NCBI GenBank assembly: GCA_000753455.2
Contig: LM994670.1
Span: 1,614,793-1,678,792, forward strand
DNA from: Clostridium jeddahitimonense
Lineage (GTDB): Bacteria; Bacillota; Clostridia; Clostridiales; Clostridiaceae
Direction of reading: 5' to 3'
Length of the DNA stretch: 64,000 nucleotides
Under the pieces are notes generated by a model that saw only the letters and a list, made by a program, of their open reading frames with translations, was not told where the DNA came from and searched no databases. Positions within the stretch are counted from its first letter, which is position 1; each line of letters opens with the position of its first letter. Below, piece after piece: positions 8,251 through 16,893 of this stretch. A program made the translations under genes and the position numbers.

Positions 8251-8508
8251 ATGAAGTTTATAGAAAATAAACCAGAAAAAATAGTTAAGGGTATATTTGT
8301 TGGAGGTATAGTATATTTTATCGGAAATGTATTAATGTACTTAGCAACACTTTCAACAGCGTCTTCAGAAATAGGTCATAAGATAACAATTGGAATATTT
8401 TATTTAGCAACTTTTTGTAAACCTGTAGGAATATTAGTGATTTTTAAGTTTTTATGTGATGTTATATATAAGATATTAAAAACACTTGATAGTTATAATA
8501 ATAAATAA
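8251..8508 (+). CDS. small membrane protein of unknown function
   Basis: 85 residues with two predicted membrane helices (about 14-35 and 46-70) joined by a short polar loop TASSEIGHK. GGGGG ribosome binding site eight bases before the ATG. No motif identifies a function. The next 40 bases lead into a truncated HIT gene. Confidence 0.55.
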   Translation: MKFIENKPEKIVKGIFVGGIVYFIGNVLMYLATLSTASSEIGHKITIGIFYLATFCKPVGILVIFKFLCDVIYKILKTLDSYNNK

Positions 8509-8545
8509 TTTTAAGTTTAAGGAATTTATATATTGGAGGAGTTAT

Positions 8546-8683
8546 ATGGGCTGCTTAATTTGTGAAAGAATTGAAATGATTAAGGATGGTAAAAATCCAT
8601 ACTTTGTTATGGAATTAGAAACAGGATATGTAGTGATGGGAGATCATCAACATTTTATGATGGCAAAGCTGATTTTGTATTAA
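8546..8683 (+). pseudogene. truncated HIT family protein
   Basis: A good TTGGAGGAG site precedes an ATG whose product begins MGCLICERIEMIKDG, then NPYFVMELETGYVVMGDHQ. This is the usual N-terminus of short HIT hydrolases (zinc-type CxxC, GDHQ). The frame then ends at 45 codons without the HxHxH catalytic motif, which should be about 50 residues further on. The following 80 bases carry no continuation I can recognise with certainty. I read this as a gene that has lost its 3' two-thirds by deletion. Confidence 0.65.
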
Positions 8684-8765
8684 ACTGGTAGCAGGATGAA
8701 GAAACAATTAAAGGCTATTGATATAGTTTAGTACTAAATAAGATATAGAATTTAAAGGGGGTACT

Positions 8766-9293
8766 ATGGAAGACAAGATCTGTTTTTATGTACCTAAGAT
8801 TGAAGAATTAGTATATCGGCAGAAAATAATGAGTGATCCAGATACTATGAATTATAATAAGGGATATGATATTTTCTTTCATGGATATCATAAGGATACT
8901 GGTTGTATAGACTTCCCAAGGGATAAATGGAGCAGGTGGTACTCATGTATGGTGAACAATAAACCAAATTCTTTTTATGCATATATCACAAGGAAAGAAG
9001 ATAATGAGTTTATTGGAGAAGTGAATATTCATTGGAATAATGATAAGAAGTGGTATGAAATAGGGATTGTAATTGAAGGGAAATATCGCGGAATGGGATA
9101 TTCAGTAGAGGCATTAAGGAAATTAATTAATATTGCCTTTGAGGAATATGATGCAACAGCAGTTCATAATTCATTTGAGATTACTAGACAAGCTGCTATA
9201 GCAATCCATAAGAAAGTTGGTTTTAAGATAATTAATGAAGTTAATGGAATTATTGATTTGTTAATTAGCAATTATAAGTTGAATAAAAAATAG
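8766..9293 (+). CDS. GNAT family N-acetyltransferase
   Basis: 175 residues, full-length single-domain GNAT of the RimJ/RimL-like type. Features are EFIGEVNIHWNNDKKWYEIGIVI (beta4), GKYRGMGYSVEAL, where R-G-M-G-Y matches the acetyl-CoA pyrophosphate loop, and AIAIHKKVGFKI at the C-terminus. The N-terminus contains an unusual FPRDKWSRWYSCMV segment that may form the acceptor pocket. Unknown substrate. AAAGGGGG precedes the ATG. It is a separate gene from the two-domain GNAT at 5852. Confidence 0.83.
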   Translation: MEDKICFYVPKIEELVYRQKIMSDPDTMNYNKGYDIFFHGYHKDTGCIDFPRDKWSRWYSCMVNNKPNSFYAYITRKEDNEFIGEVNIHWNNDKKWYEIGIVIEGKYRGMGYSVEALRKLINIAFEEYDATAVHNSFEITRQAAIAIHKKVGFKIINEVNGIIDLLISNYKLNKK

Positions 9294-9388
9294 TAAGTTT
9301 AATTTATTAAGTTGTTAAATATGAATTTGGAACTAAGGTAAAGTTTTGAGTAATTGTATTAATAGACTTAAAAGACAAGTGGTACTTT

Positions 9389-10090
9389 ATGAGAGAAAAC
9401 ATATTAATAATTGAGGATGATGAGGATATAAGTGAAATATTAAGTTTTTCACTTAAACAAGAAAGGTACAATGTTAAGGTGAATCCTAATGGATTAGAAG
9501 CAGAAGAAGAAATAACTACTTTTAAACCAGATTTAATATTATTAGATATTATGCTAAATGATACTGATGGTTTTAGCGTTTGTAGGAAAGTTGCTAAGTA
9601 TAAAATTCCTATTATTATGCTTACTGCAAGGGGAGAAATAATGGACAAGATCCTAGGTCTTGAGCTTGGAGCTGATGATTATATTACCAAGCCTTTTGAT
9701 ATAAGAGAGGTAATAGCGAGGATACGAGTTTCGCTTAGAAGACGTAGTGAGTTAATAGAATTACTAGAAGAGTCTGATAGTAATGCAATTACATATGGTA
9801 GATTAAAAGTAAATGAAGATTCTAGAATAGTCTTACTAAATAATGAAGAAGTTAAGCTAAAGCCCAAGGAGTTTGATTTATTATTATTTTTATTAAAAAA
9901 CAAAAATATGGTTCACTCAAGAGATAAGTTATTAGATTTAGTTTGGGGATATGATTTTAGTGGTGATACAAGAACTGTAGATGTTCACATAACAAGACTT
10001 CGCCAAAAGATTCAAAGTGAAGTTAATATAGAAACAGTTTTTGGTATTGGATATATGTTAAAGGAGAATTATGTTAACGATAAAGCATAA
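9389..10090 (+). CDS. OmpR/PhoB family response regulator
   Basis: 233 residues. The receiver domain has acidic pair Asp10/Asp11, phospho-acceptor Asp53 in LILLDIM, Thr near 79 and Lys101 in DDYITKPFD. The C-terminal winged-helix domain (about 136-228) ends with DTRTVDVHITRLRQKI and GIGYML, the OmpR recognition and wing elements. It is phosphorylated by the histidine kinase whose ATG overlaps its 3' end by 20 bases. The RBS before this gene is poor (AAGTGG), suggesting low expression. Targets probably include the adjacent lipoprotein operon, by analogy with similar loci. Confidence 0.95.
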   Translation: MRENILIIEDDEDISEILSFSLKQERYNVKVNPNGLEAEEEITTFKPDLILLDIMLNDTDGFSVCRKVAKYKIPIIMLTARGEIMDKILGLELGADDYITKPFDIREVIARIRVSLRRRSELIELLEESDSNAITYGRLKVNEDSRIVLLNNEEVKLKPKEFDLLLFLLKNKNMVHSRDKLLDLVWGYDFSGDTRTVDVHITRLRQKIQSEVNIETVFGIGYMLKENYVNDKA

Positions 10091-11507
10091 GTTTGGAATT
10101 GTATTATCACTTATTTTTATAATATCGATAATAGTTTTTAATTCATTTATGGACAAGTTTTTCTATCAAAGATTTAAAATATATGTTTCAGAAGATATGA
10201 AGGAAAATTATACAGTATCTTTCAAAAATCTAGAGGACTACATTTTAATAAATGATATAGAAAGAGATAGTATACTAGATGAAGATTTAATAGATAGCGT
10301 AATGAAGTTCATAGTAGATAGAGTTTATTGTCAAGGTGTCATATTTGATTTTGATGGTAAAGTTTTATCAACTGGTATCACTAGTGAAAATGAAATAGAT
10401 ATTGAACTACTTACTAAGCTACCTAGTTCTTTTGAGCTAGCAATAGATAATAAAACTGTACTTGATATAGAAAAGAAAAATGCTAAAGTATACGGAAAAC
10501 TTAGTTATTGTATATATGGAAAAGATTATAAACCAATAGGAATCCTAGTATTAATAAAAGATTATAGTGGAGAGTATAACCGTAATATAGCAAATAAAAA
10601 TTTAATTAATATTAGTGTAGCTATTTTATTTATTATTATATTTATAGCAGTATATCTTTTATCCTCAAGGATGATTAAGCCAATAGTTATCTTAAAGGAT
10701 AAAGTTTCAGAAATATCAAAAGGGAGATATCCAGATAAACTGCCAGTAAAGTCTAAGGATGAAATAGGGGTACTAGTTCAGTCCTTCAACACAATGAGTG
10801 AAAAGTTAAGATTAAAGGATGAACAGGAAAAAGCTATTTTTAGAAATATAACACATGAATTGAAGACACCTTTAGCTAGTATTTCAGGTTATGCACAGAT
10901 TTTAAGAGATAATGAGGTTAAGGAAGAATTTAAAAATAAGGCCTTAAACAGAATTGTTTCAGAAAGTAACAGAATGCATGAACTTGTAGTTACATTACTA
11001 AATATTTCAAAGCAAAGCAGTGATTTAGAGGAATATTCTTTTGAAAAAGTAAATATTAAGGAAATCATAGATGATAGTATTTCTATTAATTTACCAGAGA
11101 TAAAAGGTAAAGGGTTAGAAATTATAGAAGAATATGATGATGCTATAGTTAATGGAAATAATCAGTATTTGACAATTCTATTCAGAAATTTAATTAATAA
11201 TGGAATTAAGTATTGTTATAAGAATACTAAGGTTGTTATTAATCTAAATAGTGAAGGTTCTGAAGTTATCTTCTCTATATTAACAGAGGGAAAAGAGATA
11301 CCAGAAAATATGAGAGGAAAGGTATTTGACCCTTTTATTAAAGTTGAAAAAGGTGGCTTTTCATCAAAAACATCACATGGTTTAGGATTATACATATGTA
11401 AAAATATTGTTGAAGCGCATAATGGTTGTATTCAGCTTGAGGTTAATGATAATATTTCGGAATTTATTGTTAAGCTTCCTAGTTTTAACACTTTGGAAAC
11501 AACTTAG
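10071..11507 (+). CDS. membrane sensor histidine kinase
   Basis: 478 residues. Two membrane helices (about 8-27 and 179-198) bracket an extracellular sensor domain of about 150 residues, followed by a HAMP linker (199-250), the HisKA box NITHELKTPLASISGYAQIL with phospho-accepting His262, and an HATPase domain with N-box LFRNLINNGIKYC and G-box SHGLGLYICKNIV. AAGGAG precedes the ATG, and the start lies inside the response regulator gene, so the pair is translationally coupled. The stimulus is unknown; the following lipoprotein could be an accessory sensor or an output. Confidence 0.95.
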   Translation: MLTIKHKFGIVLSLIFIISIIVFNSFMDKFFYQRFKIYVSEDMKENYTVSFKNLEDYILINDIERDSILDEDLIDSVMKFIVDRVYCQGVIFDFDGKVLSTGITSENEIDIELLTKLPSSFELAIDNKTVLDIEKKNAKVYGKLSYCIYGKDYKPIGILVLIKDYSGEYNRNIANKNLINISVAILFIIIFIAVYLLSSRMIKPIVILKDKVSEISKGRYPDKLPVKSKDEIGVLVQSFNTMSEKLRLKDEQEKAIFRNITHELKTPLASISGYAQILRDNEVKEEFKNKALNRIVSESNRMHELVVTLLNISKQSSDLEEYSFEKVNIKEIIDDSISINLPEIKGKGLEIIEEYDDAIVNGNNQYLTILFRNLINNGIKYCYKNTKVVINLNSEGSEVIFSILTEGKEIPENMRGKVFDPFIKVEKGGFSSKTSHGLGLYICKNIVEAHNGCIQLEVNDNISEFIVKLPSFNTLETT

Positions 11508-11565
11508 AATTACTTTAACAATAATCCCTTACTAAAATATAGATATAAGAATTGGAGGGGTTAAT

Positions 11566-12822
11566 ATGAAAAGAAAATACTTAATAATAACAATGTTAAT
11601 AGCTGCTACAGTATCATTTGTAGGATGCTTTGATAAAGATACTGAAGATGGCCATCAAGTGTTAGAGTCAATAGTTTTAGATGATGATGCAAAGGCTACT
11701 GGAAGTAAAAATACTAAATTAGATATTGAAATGATTGCAAAAACAGAAGGCATTAGTGGACCGGATAACTCTTGGGGAAGTCTAATAAATGATAAGATAA
11801 TATACTACACAATAGCGCCAGAAGAAGCGGGAAATACAAACCTTGCATTCCAAAGTTGGTATTTAGATTCTGTAAGAATTGGAGAGATTACAGATGATAA
11901 GGGTAAAGAGACAGGTCTAAATAAGATTAATTGGCAAGATAAAGAGTTTAATGGAATTGTATTTCAAGATTATACAAATTCAAGGGAGATAAGGGTTGTA
12001 AAAGATAATAAGGGTTATAAATTTAATTCAAAAGGTGAACTCGAAGAAATTGGGGTCTATGAAAAGTTTCTAGAAAAATACGGTGAGGATAACAGGCAGT
12101 TTATATCTTACGTAGATGGGACTATAGACTTATATGGATTTGGATATGATGGAAATCCTAAAATAGTTTTACTTGATATTATAAATAATGAAATATATGA
12201 AATTGATGTATATGCTTTTAATGATATACCTGATATAAATGATAGAGAATTAGTTATTTTAGGAATAGAAGATAGTAAGATATATGTATCTTTAGAAGCT
12301 ATATCAACATCAACTTATATGAGAGATAATTCATCAATAATTGGATATATTGAAGATAATAAGTTTGCACCTATATTGTCTTCTGATATGGGGATAGATG
12401 TAAAAGTTATAGGTGGAGCAATATATTCAAATGGTAAAATTTTGTTTTCTGGATATGCTGAAGATAAAAATGGTATATGGAATTATGATATAAATACTAA
12501 AAAGCTTGCTAAACAGATAGATGTAAGTGATGAATCATTATTTAATTTTAGTCTAAATCCAACTAAGGATAAAATAATTATGACTGGAGGTAGTTATGAA
12601 GAGGAAAATAATAAATTTACAATGAATTTAACATCAATAAACGAAAATTTAGAGCTTTCAAATTTAACTTCTGTTGTATCCAGTAAAAATAAAAGTGGAA
12701 TAAAAAGCTTAGCAGGATGGTCTGATGATGGAAATGAGTTTTATATATATACAAGCATGCAAAGATACAAGGATGTGATTGGACCAATGGAGACATCTTA
12801 TGAGGTATATAAAATAAAATAA
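11566..12822 (+). CDS. lipoprotein of unknown function, possible beta-propeller
   Basis: 418 residues with a lipoprotein signal ending in FVGC, so Cys21 is the lipidated residue and the protein sits on the outer face of the membrane. The remainder is a soluble domain with repeated short strands and Asp/Gly-rich turns (for example GIWNYDINTKKL and AGWSDDGNEFYIYTS) reminiscent of TolB/WD-type propeller blades, though I cannot assign a family. GGAGGGG precedes the ATG by five bases. It follows the two-component genes by 58 bases and is followed closely by a small membrane protein, suggesting one transcription unit and a link to the sensor kinase. Confidence 0.7.
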   Translation: MKRKYLIITMLIAATVSFVGCFDKDTEDGHQVLESIVLDDDAKATGSKNTKLDIEMIAKTEGISGPDNSWGSLINDKIIYYTIAPEEAGNTNLAFQSWYLDSVRIGEITDDKGKETGLNKINWQDKEFNGIVFQDYTNSREIRVVKDNKGYKFNSKGELEEIGVYEKFLEKYGEDNRQFISYVDGTIDLYGFGYDGNPKIVLLDIINNEIYEIDVYAFNDIPDINDRELVILGIEDSKIYVSLEAISTSTYMRDNSSIIGYIEDNKFAPILSSDMGIDVKVIGGAIYSNGKILFSGYAEDKNGIWNYDINTKKLAKQIDVSDESLFNFSLNPTKDKIIMTGGSYEEENNKFTMNLTSINENLELSNLTSVVSSKNKSGIKSLAGWSDDGNEFYIYTSMQRYKDVIGPMETSYEVYKIK

Positions 12823-12837
12823 AAGTACGGAGGAGTT

Positions 12838-13110
12838 ATGAGAAAAATATGGAGATATAAGTTGTTTCAATGGATAGTATTTATTTTAATAGTATTATCA
12901 TTAGGAACAGCAACAAGAAGATTGGATACATTACAATTTTTATTTGAAAATGGTAATTTAGCTATTGAAAATGAGGTTGTTCAACATTTAATAAAAGATA
13001 TAAAGATTGTAAAAATAGTAGTTATTACACTATGGGGACTTGTATTTGGATTATATACAAATTTTATATATTCAATTAACAAGGAAATACCTAAAGAAAC
13101 TACTACATAA
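12838..13110 (+). CDS. small two-helix membrane protein
   Basis: 90 residues with hydrophobic helices at about 10-24 and 57-78 and a basic N-terminus (MRKIWRYKLF). It starts 15 bases after the lipoprotein stop with a GGAGG site and is likely the last gene of the two-component/lipoprotein unit. No recognised family; a role in modulating the kinase is only a guess from position. Confidence 0.6.
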   Translation: MRKIWRYKLFQWIVFILIVLSLGTATRRLDTLQFLFENGNLAIENEVVQHLIKDIKIVKIVVITLWGLVFGLYTNFIYSINKEIPKETTT

Positions 13111-13142
13111 TTTTCTTTAATAAACTAATTGGAGGGATGAGA

Positions 13143-13586
13143 ATGATTAAAGTTAACTTTTATAAGTGGAATGAAGTAAACGATAAAGATTTGTTATTTG
13201 CTGTAATAGTGTCACGTTATAAAAATAAATGGATTCTAGCTAAACATAAAGAAAGAAATACATGGGAGATTCCAGGAGGGCACAGAGAGTTAGGAGAGGA
13301 AATAAAAAATACAGCTATTAGGGAGCTTCAGGAAGAAACAGGTGCAAATACATTTGATATAAAACCTATTTGTGTTTATTCAGTTACAAAGGAAGATGTA
13401 GATAATACAAAGCATCCTACTGAAACATTTGGAGGTTTATTTTTTGCTGAGGTAAGTGAAGTTGGAAAGCTTCCAAACCTTGAAATAGAAAAGATTGATT
13501 TTTTTGACGAGCTACCTAAAGCATTAACTTATCCAGAAATTCAGCCACAGTTATTAAAAAAAGCAATAAGCTTTATAGAAAAATAA
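13143..13586 (+). CDS. NUDIX hydrolase
   Basis: 147 residues from the ATG at 13143. An earlier in-frame ATG at 13137 abuts the GGAGGG site directly, whereas 13143 has a six-base spacer, so the second start is preferred. The complete NUDIX box is visible: G-x5-E-x7-REx2EExG in GGHRELGEE...RELQEETGA (about 43-66). It hydrolyses nucleoside-diphosphate-linked substrates with Mg2+ bound by the EExE-type glutamates. Substrate unresolved; the MutT-like short length fits an (d)NTP or a small nucleotide sugar. Monocistronic. Confidence 0.9.
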   Translation: MIKVNFYKWNEVNDKDLLFAVIVSRYKNKWILAKHKERNTWEIPGGHRELGEEIKNTAIRELQEETGANTFDIKPICVYSVTKEDVDNTKHPTETFGGLFFAEVSEVGKLPNLEIEKIDFFDELPKALTYPEIQPQLLKKAISFIEK

Positions 13587-13696
13587 ATTTTAATAGCTAG
13601 GTACATTAAAAATGTTTTATTTAGAATTAATTAAGAATGGTATAAAAGTACTTTATCAATTAAAATCTAATAATTTAATAAGGGGTATTGGGGAGT

Positions 13697-15226
13697 ATGA
13701 AGAAATTCAAAGGTGCTTTAGTTATAGCAAATATATTTTGGGTAATAGGTTTAATTTTCATATTGGATAAAGGTGATAATAATGAATTTTATGATTTCTT
13801 ACAAAATCTAAATGAAGTTAGAGGATCATTTATTAATAATTCTCAGCCTGTAGATTTAACACAATATATGAAAGTGCAGGAAGATGAAAAAACATTTATT
13901 TCAGATGAAGAAGTTGAAACTTTAACTACTCTAAAAATGATAAATAAGAAAGATGAACAAAAATTAATATCTCATAAAGGTGCTAAAGAGGATATAAGTT
14001 ATGTTTTTGAAATTTTAAAGTATAGCTATGGACCATATGAATACTTTGGAGGAGATAAGGTATTTAATGTTATAGAAGAGGACATTTTAAATAAACTATC
14101 CTATGAAGAAAAAATTACTAAAGATAAAATAAAAGATTTATTAGTTGAAGGTCTTGAACCAGTAATCAATGATGGGCATTTTAGAATTGGTATAAGATTT
14201 TTAAATAATAGTAGGAATTTGATAAGTGCTTTAAGCAGAGAGTATTACTTTATGAAGGAAAATGAGAAAGTTTATACATTTGTAGATAATGAAAAATATT
14301 ACCTTGAAGAGATAGATGGAAGTAAAGATATTCAAAAATATCTAAAAGCATCAATAGATGAAAAGGGGAAATTAGTTTATGTAATTGGAGAACTCCTAAA
14401 TAATACAGAAGCTTTAATTACAAGAGAGATATCTTTGGTGAATAAAAACAATGATATTATAACTAAAGAAATCACTTTGAAAGCAAATTATATGAACAAT
14501 AAAAATGGTATATTAGCATATGAAGAGTATGATATAGATGGTATTCCAGTTTTAGATGTTAGTAGTATGAACTTAAAAAGCACTACTGATGAAAGTTTAT
14601 ATACATTTATAGATTCTGGAAAGAAGTATGAAAATGAAGAAATAATAATAATTGATTTAAGAGGAAATAATGGTGGAAGTGAAAGTTACGGAAAAGAGTG
14701 GATAAAGAATTATTTAGGTAATGAGTTGAAGATTACTAGAAGTACCATACAAAAGAGAAGTAAGATTAATATACTAGCTAGTATTAATAACTATGAAAAA
14801 ATGGAAGGCAAGCTTATTAATCAAGAAGAACACTTAAAAGCTATGAAAGAGGATTTTGAAAAAGGAAATTATGGGACATGGTATTCTAGTTATGATGAAG
14901 GTAAGTTTATAGAAAATGATAATTTGATTTTTGTGTTGATAGACCAAGATGTGGCTTCAGCAGGTGAAGGTTTTGTTGATAGATTAAGATATATAGAAAA
15001 TGTAGTTTTTATTGGGGGAAATACACGAGGTTGTTATTTAGTTCCTAATAATTATACATATCAATTACCTAACTCTAAGCTTGACTTAGGTTTTGGGGAA
15101 GGTGTTTTTATAGGCGCTGAAGGAGAAAATCTTGATGCAGAAGGGTTTAAACCTGATATTTGGATAGATAGTGCAGATGCATTAAATGCAACAGTTAAAT
15201 TAATTAAAAATTATAAATTAGATTAA
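13697..15226 (+). CDS. S41 family peptidase-like protein, membrane-anchored
   Basis: 509 residues from ATG 13697 (a TTG nine bases earlier is less well placed). An uncleaved signal-anchor occupies residues 6-24, so the body is extracellular. The C-terminal third is an S41 tail-specific protease fold: IIIIDLRGNNGGSE is the conserved strand-loop, and VASAGEGF carries the nucleophilic Ser in SAGE. The downstream part with IGGNTRGC and LPNSKLDLGFGEG would hold the Lys/Glu partners, but I cannot fix them. No PDZ domain is visible, in contrast to CtpA. A role in trimming exported proteins is inferred from the fold. Confidence 0.78.
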   Translation: MKKFKGALVIANIFWVIGLIFILDKGDNNEFYDFLQNLNEVRGSFINNSQPVDLTQYMKVQEDEKTFISDEEVETLTTLKMINKKDEQKLISHKGAKEDISYVFEILKYSYGPYEYFGGDKVFNVIEEDILNKLSYEEKITKDKIKDLLVEGLEPVINDGHFRIGIRFLNNSRNLISALSREYYFMKENEKVYTFVDNEKYYLEEIDGSKDIQKYLKASIDEKGKLVYVIGELLNNTEALITREISLVNKNNDIITKEITLKANYMNNKNGILAYEEYDIDGIPVLDVSSMNLKSTTDESLYTFIDSGKKYENEEIIIIDLRGNNGGSESYGKEWIKNYLGNELKITRSTIQKRSKINILASINNYEKMEGKLINQEEHLKAMKEDFEKGNYGTWYSSYDEGKFIENDNLIFVLIDQDVASAGEGFVDRLRYIENVVFIGGNTRGCYLVPNNYTYQLPNSKLDLGFGEGVFIGAEGENLDAEGFKPDIWIDSADALNATVKLIKNYKLD

Positions 15227-15362
15227 GTAACAAGAGTAAAGCAGAGAAAGTAGTAGATAATACAATTCATCATATTATTAATAGCAGAACATTTATAAAG
15301 CCGGTAAAATATAGTGAATTAAACTTAAATAAGTAATAGAAGAACAGAATAAATGATAATAT

Positions 15363-15680
15363 ATGAATGCTGATGCAAAGAAGATAATTAACAAAAAGAA
15401 TATAGCTATTGTAAGTATAATAATTTTAATATTAATGAATATGTTTCAATATAATAAGATAAGTGATTACAAAGCTAAAACAAGAGCTGCAGATATGAAT
15501 TTTCGATTAGCATTAGAATTAATATGTTTTGGAGTTGAAAATCTAGAAGATCCTAATAAAGATGAACTTTTAGGTATGGTAATTTTAGCATCAGCTACTG
15601 GACAAGCGGTGGAAATATATAAAAACACATCTTATTACAATGAAAATGGATGCAACAGAGTCACATTTTCAAATATGTAA
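15363..15680 (+). CDS. hypothetical membrane-anchored protein, probably 3'-truncated
   Basis: 105 residues with one N-terminal membrane helix (about 13-28, IAIVSIIILILMNMF) followed by a short helical domain. There is no convincing ribosome binding site (only AGAAGAAC about 20 bases upstream). The last dozen residues overlap, in another frame, a relic of a Gfo/Idh oxidoreductase, so the natural C-terminus has probably been replaced by read-through into foreign sequence. The 136 bases upstream hold a 35-codon open stretch without a start (15229-15336), another likely remnant. Confidence 0.4.
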   Translation: MNADAKKIINKKNIAIVSIIILILMNMFQYNKISDYKAKTRAADMNFRLALELICFGVENLEDPNKDELLGMVILASATGQAVEIYKNTSYYNENGCNRVTFSNM

Positions 15681-15813
15681 AACACTTTTAGAAAATAAAA
15701 TACCTGTTTATGTTGATAAACCAATAAGTTATTTTTATAAATAAGCTGAAGAACTTTATGAATTATCAAAAAAATATGATACAAGTATGATACGTCAGTT
15801 AATGGGAAGGTAA
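15649..15813 (+). pseudogene. fragment of Gfo/Idh/MocA family oxidoreductase
   Basis: One frame reads DATESHFQICKTLLENKIPVY then VDKPISY, an in-frame TAA at 15742, then AEELYELSKKYDTSMIRQLMGR and a stop. TESH...VDKPI is the conserved segment that includes the cofactor-side EKP/DKP motif of Gfo/Idh/MocA NAD(P)-dependent dehydrogenases. The Rossmann N-terminus and the substrate domain are both missing, so this is an internal fragment with an added nonsense codon. Confidence 0.75.
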
Positions 15814-15854
15814 TAGACTATTTTTATTTAAATAAGAATAAAGTAAGAGTGAGA

Positions 15855-15891
15855 AATGCATCTACTGAAAAGGTAGATGCATTTTTTTTGT
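15855..15891 (+). terminator. intrinsic terminator
   Basis: AAATGCATCTAC / GTAGATGCATTT stem, loop TGAAAAG, then a run of eight T. It closes the degraded patch and isolates the methyltransferase/transporter operon that follows. Confidence 0.88.
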
Positions 15892-15988
15892 ATCTGTGAA
15901 ATAAATGGAACTTAGAGGTAGTGCTGAGAGCGAAAAAAGTAAAGTACAGTTGTTGCTACTGAAATTATAAATAAAAGTTTAAATAATT

Positions 15989-16003
15989 ACCCCTATAGGG
16001 GGT
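15989..16003. promoter_or_regulatory. GC-rich palindromic operator candidate
   Basis: ACCCC-TATA-GGGGGT is a 12-bp perfect palindrome (CCCCTATAGGGG) in otherwise AT-rich DNA, about 60 bases before the first methyltransferase gene. C/G tracts around a central TA are typical of operators of the CsoR/RcnR/FrmR metal-sensor family. No such regulator is encoded in this window. Confidence 0.5.
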
Positions 16004-16062
16004 TGTGAAGAAAAAACAACGTTGATATTCTAAAAATAAAAAAGCGCTGAAGGAGATATTTA

Positions 16063-16821
16063 ATGGTGAATTTATTAAATGATATAGAAAATTATTGGTC
16101 AAATAGAGCTGAAGGATATTCAGAGGTTAATAGAGGAGAGTTATCAACTATACAAAAGGATAAATGGTTAAATGAAATTGAAAGAAGATTAGAAGGTATA
16201 CCAAAAGAGTCCATAAATATCTTAGATATTGGATGTGGTCCAGGATTCTTTTCAATAATACTTGCTAGAGCTGGATATAAAGTTACTGCAGTTGATTATA
16301 CTGAGGCGATGATTGAAAAAGCAAAGGAAAATGCAGGAGAGTTATCATCTAAAATAACTTTTATAAGAATGGATGCGCAAAATTTGTTATTTGATGATGA
16401 AATCTTTGATGTGGTAGTATCTAGAAACTTAACGTGGAACTTGGAAAAACCTGATATAGCATATAAGGAATGGGTTAGAGTTTTAAAAAAACAAGGAATT
16501 CTATTAAATTTTGATGCTAATTGGTATCATCATTTATTTGATGACGAAAAGAAAAGAGAGTATGAAAATGATAGAAAGATGGTAGCTAGTAGTAATCTAG
16601 AGGATCATTATACATGTACTGATATAGAGGCTATGGAAGAGATAGCTAGAAAGGTGCCATTAAGCAAGATAATGCGTCCAGCGTGGGATATTTCGGTTTT
16701 AAGTCAGCTAGGAGTAACAGAAGTTAATGCAGATTGTGATGTTTGGAAAAATTTATGGTCTGAAGAGGAGAAATTTAATTATGCATCTACTCCAATGTTT
16801 TTAGTTCAAGCAATAAAATAA
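16063..16821 (+). CDS. class I SAM-dependent methyltransferase (copy 1)
   Basis: 252 residues, cytosolic. Motif I is ILDIGCGPGFFS (about 53-64), followed by VTAVDYTEAMIEKAKENA (acidic motif II) and DEIFDVVVSRNLTWNLEKP (motif IV region). This is a small-molecule methyltransferase layout, with a C-terminal extension after residue 165 carrying NWYHHLFDDEKK, whose His pair could bind metal. It is clearly paralogous to the gene at 21873: both share YWxxRAEGYSxxNR near the start, SRNxxWNLExPxxAYKEW, LFDD and RPxWD. It is the first gene of the transporter operon, preceded by AAGGAGA. Methylation of a metal-binding small molecule is a plausible role but is inferred only from neighbours. Confidence 0.85.
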   Translation: MVNLLNDIENYWSNRAEGYSEVNRGELSTIQKDKWLNEIERRLEGIPKESINILDIGCGPGFFSIILARAGYKVTAVDYTEAMIEKAKENAGELSSKITFIRMDAQNLLFDDEIFDVVVSRNLTWNLEKPDIAYKEWVRVLKKQGILLNFDANWYHHLFDDEKKREYENDRKMVASSNLEDHYTCTDIEAMEEIARKVPLSKIMRPAWDISVLSQLGVTEVNADCDVWKNLWSEEEKFNYASTPMFLVQAIK

Positions 16822-16893
16822 TTAAAATATTAGGGCGTTAATATTTAGAGAAATAGACATAAAAAACTATGTAGAAGTGGAGAGTAGAAACTA

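Noticed and set aside
8684..8765. Continuation of the HIT gene after its stop
   Set aside because: Another frame gives QDEETIKGY-like words, but they do not match a known HIT segment with enough certainty.
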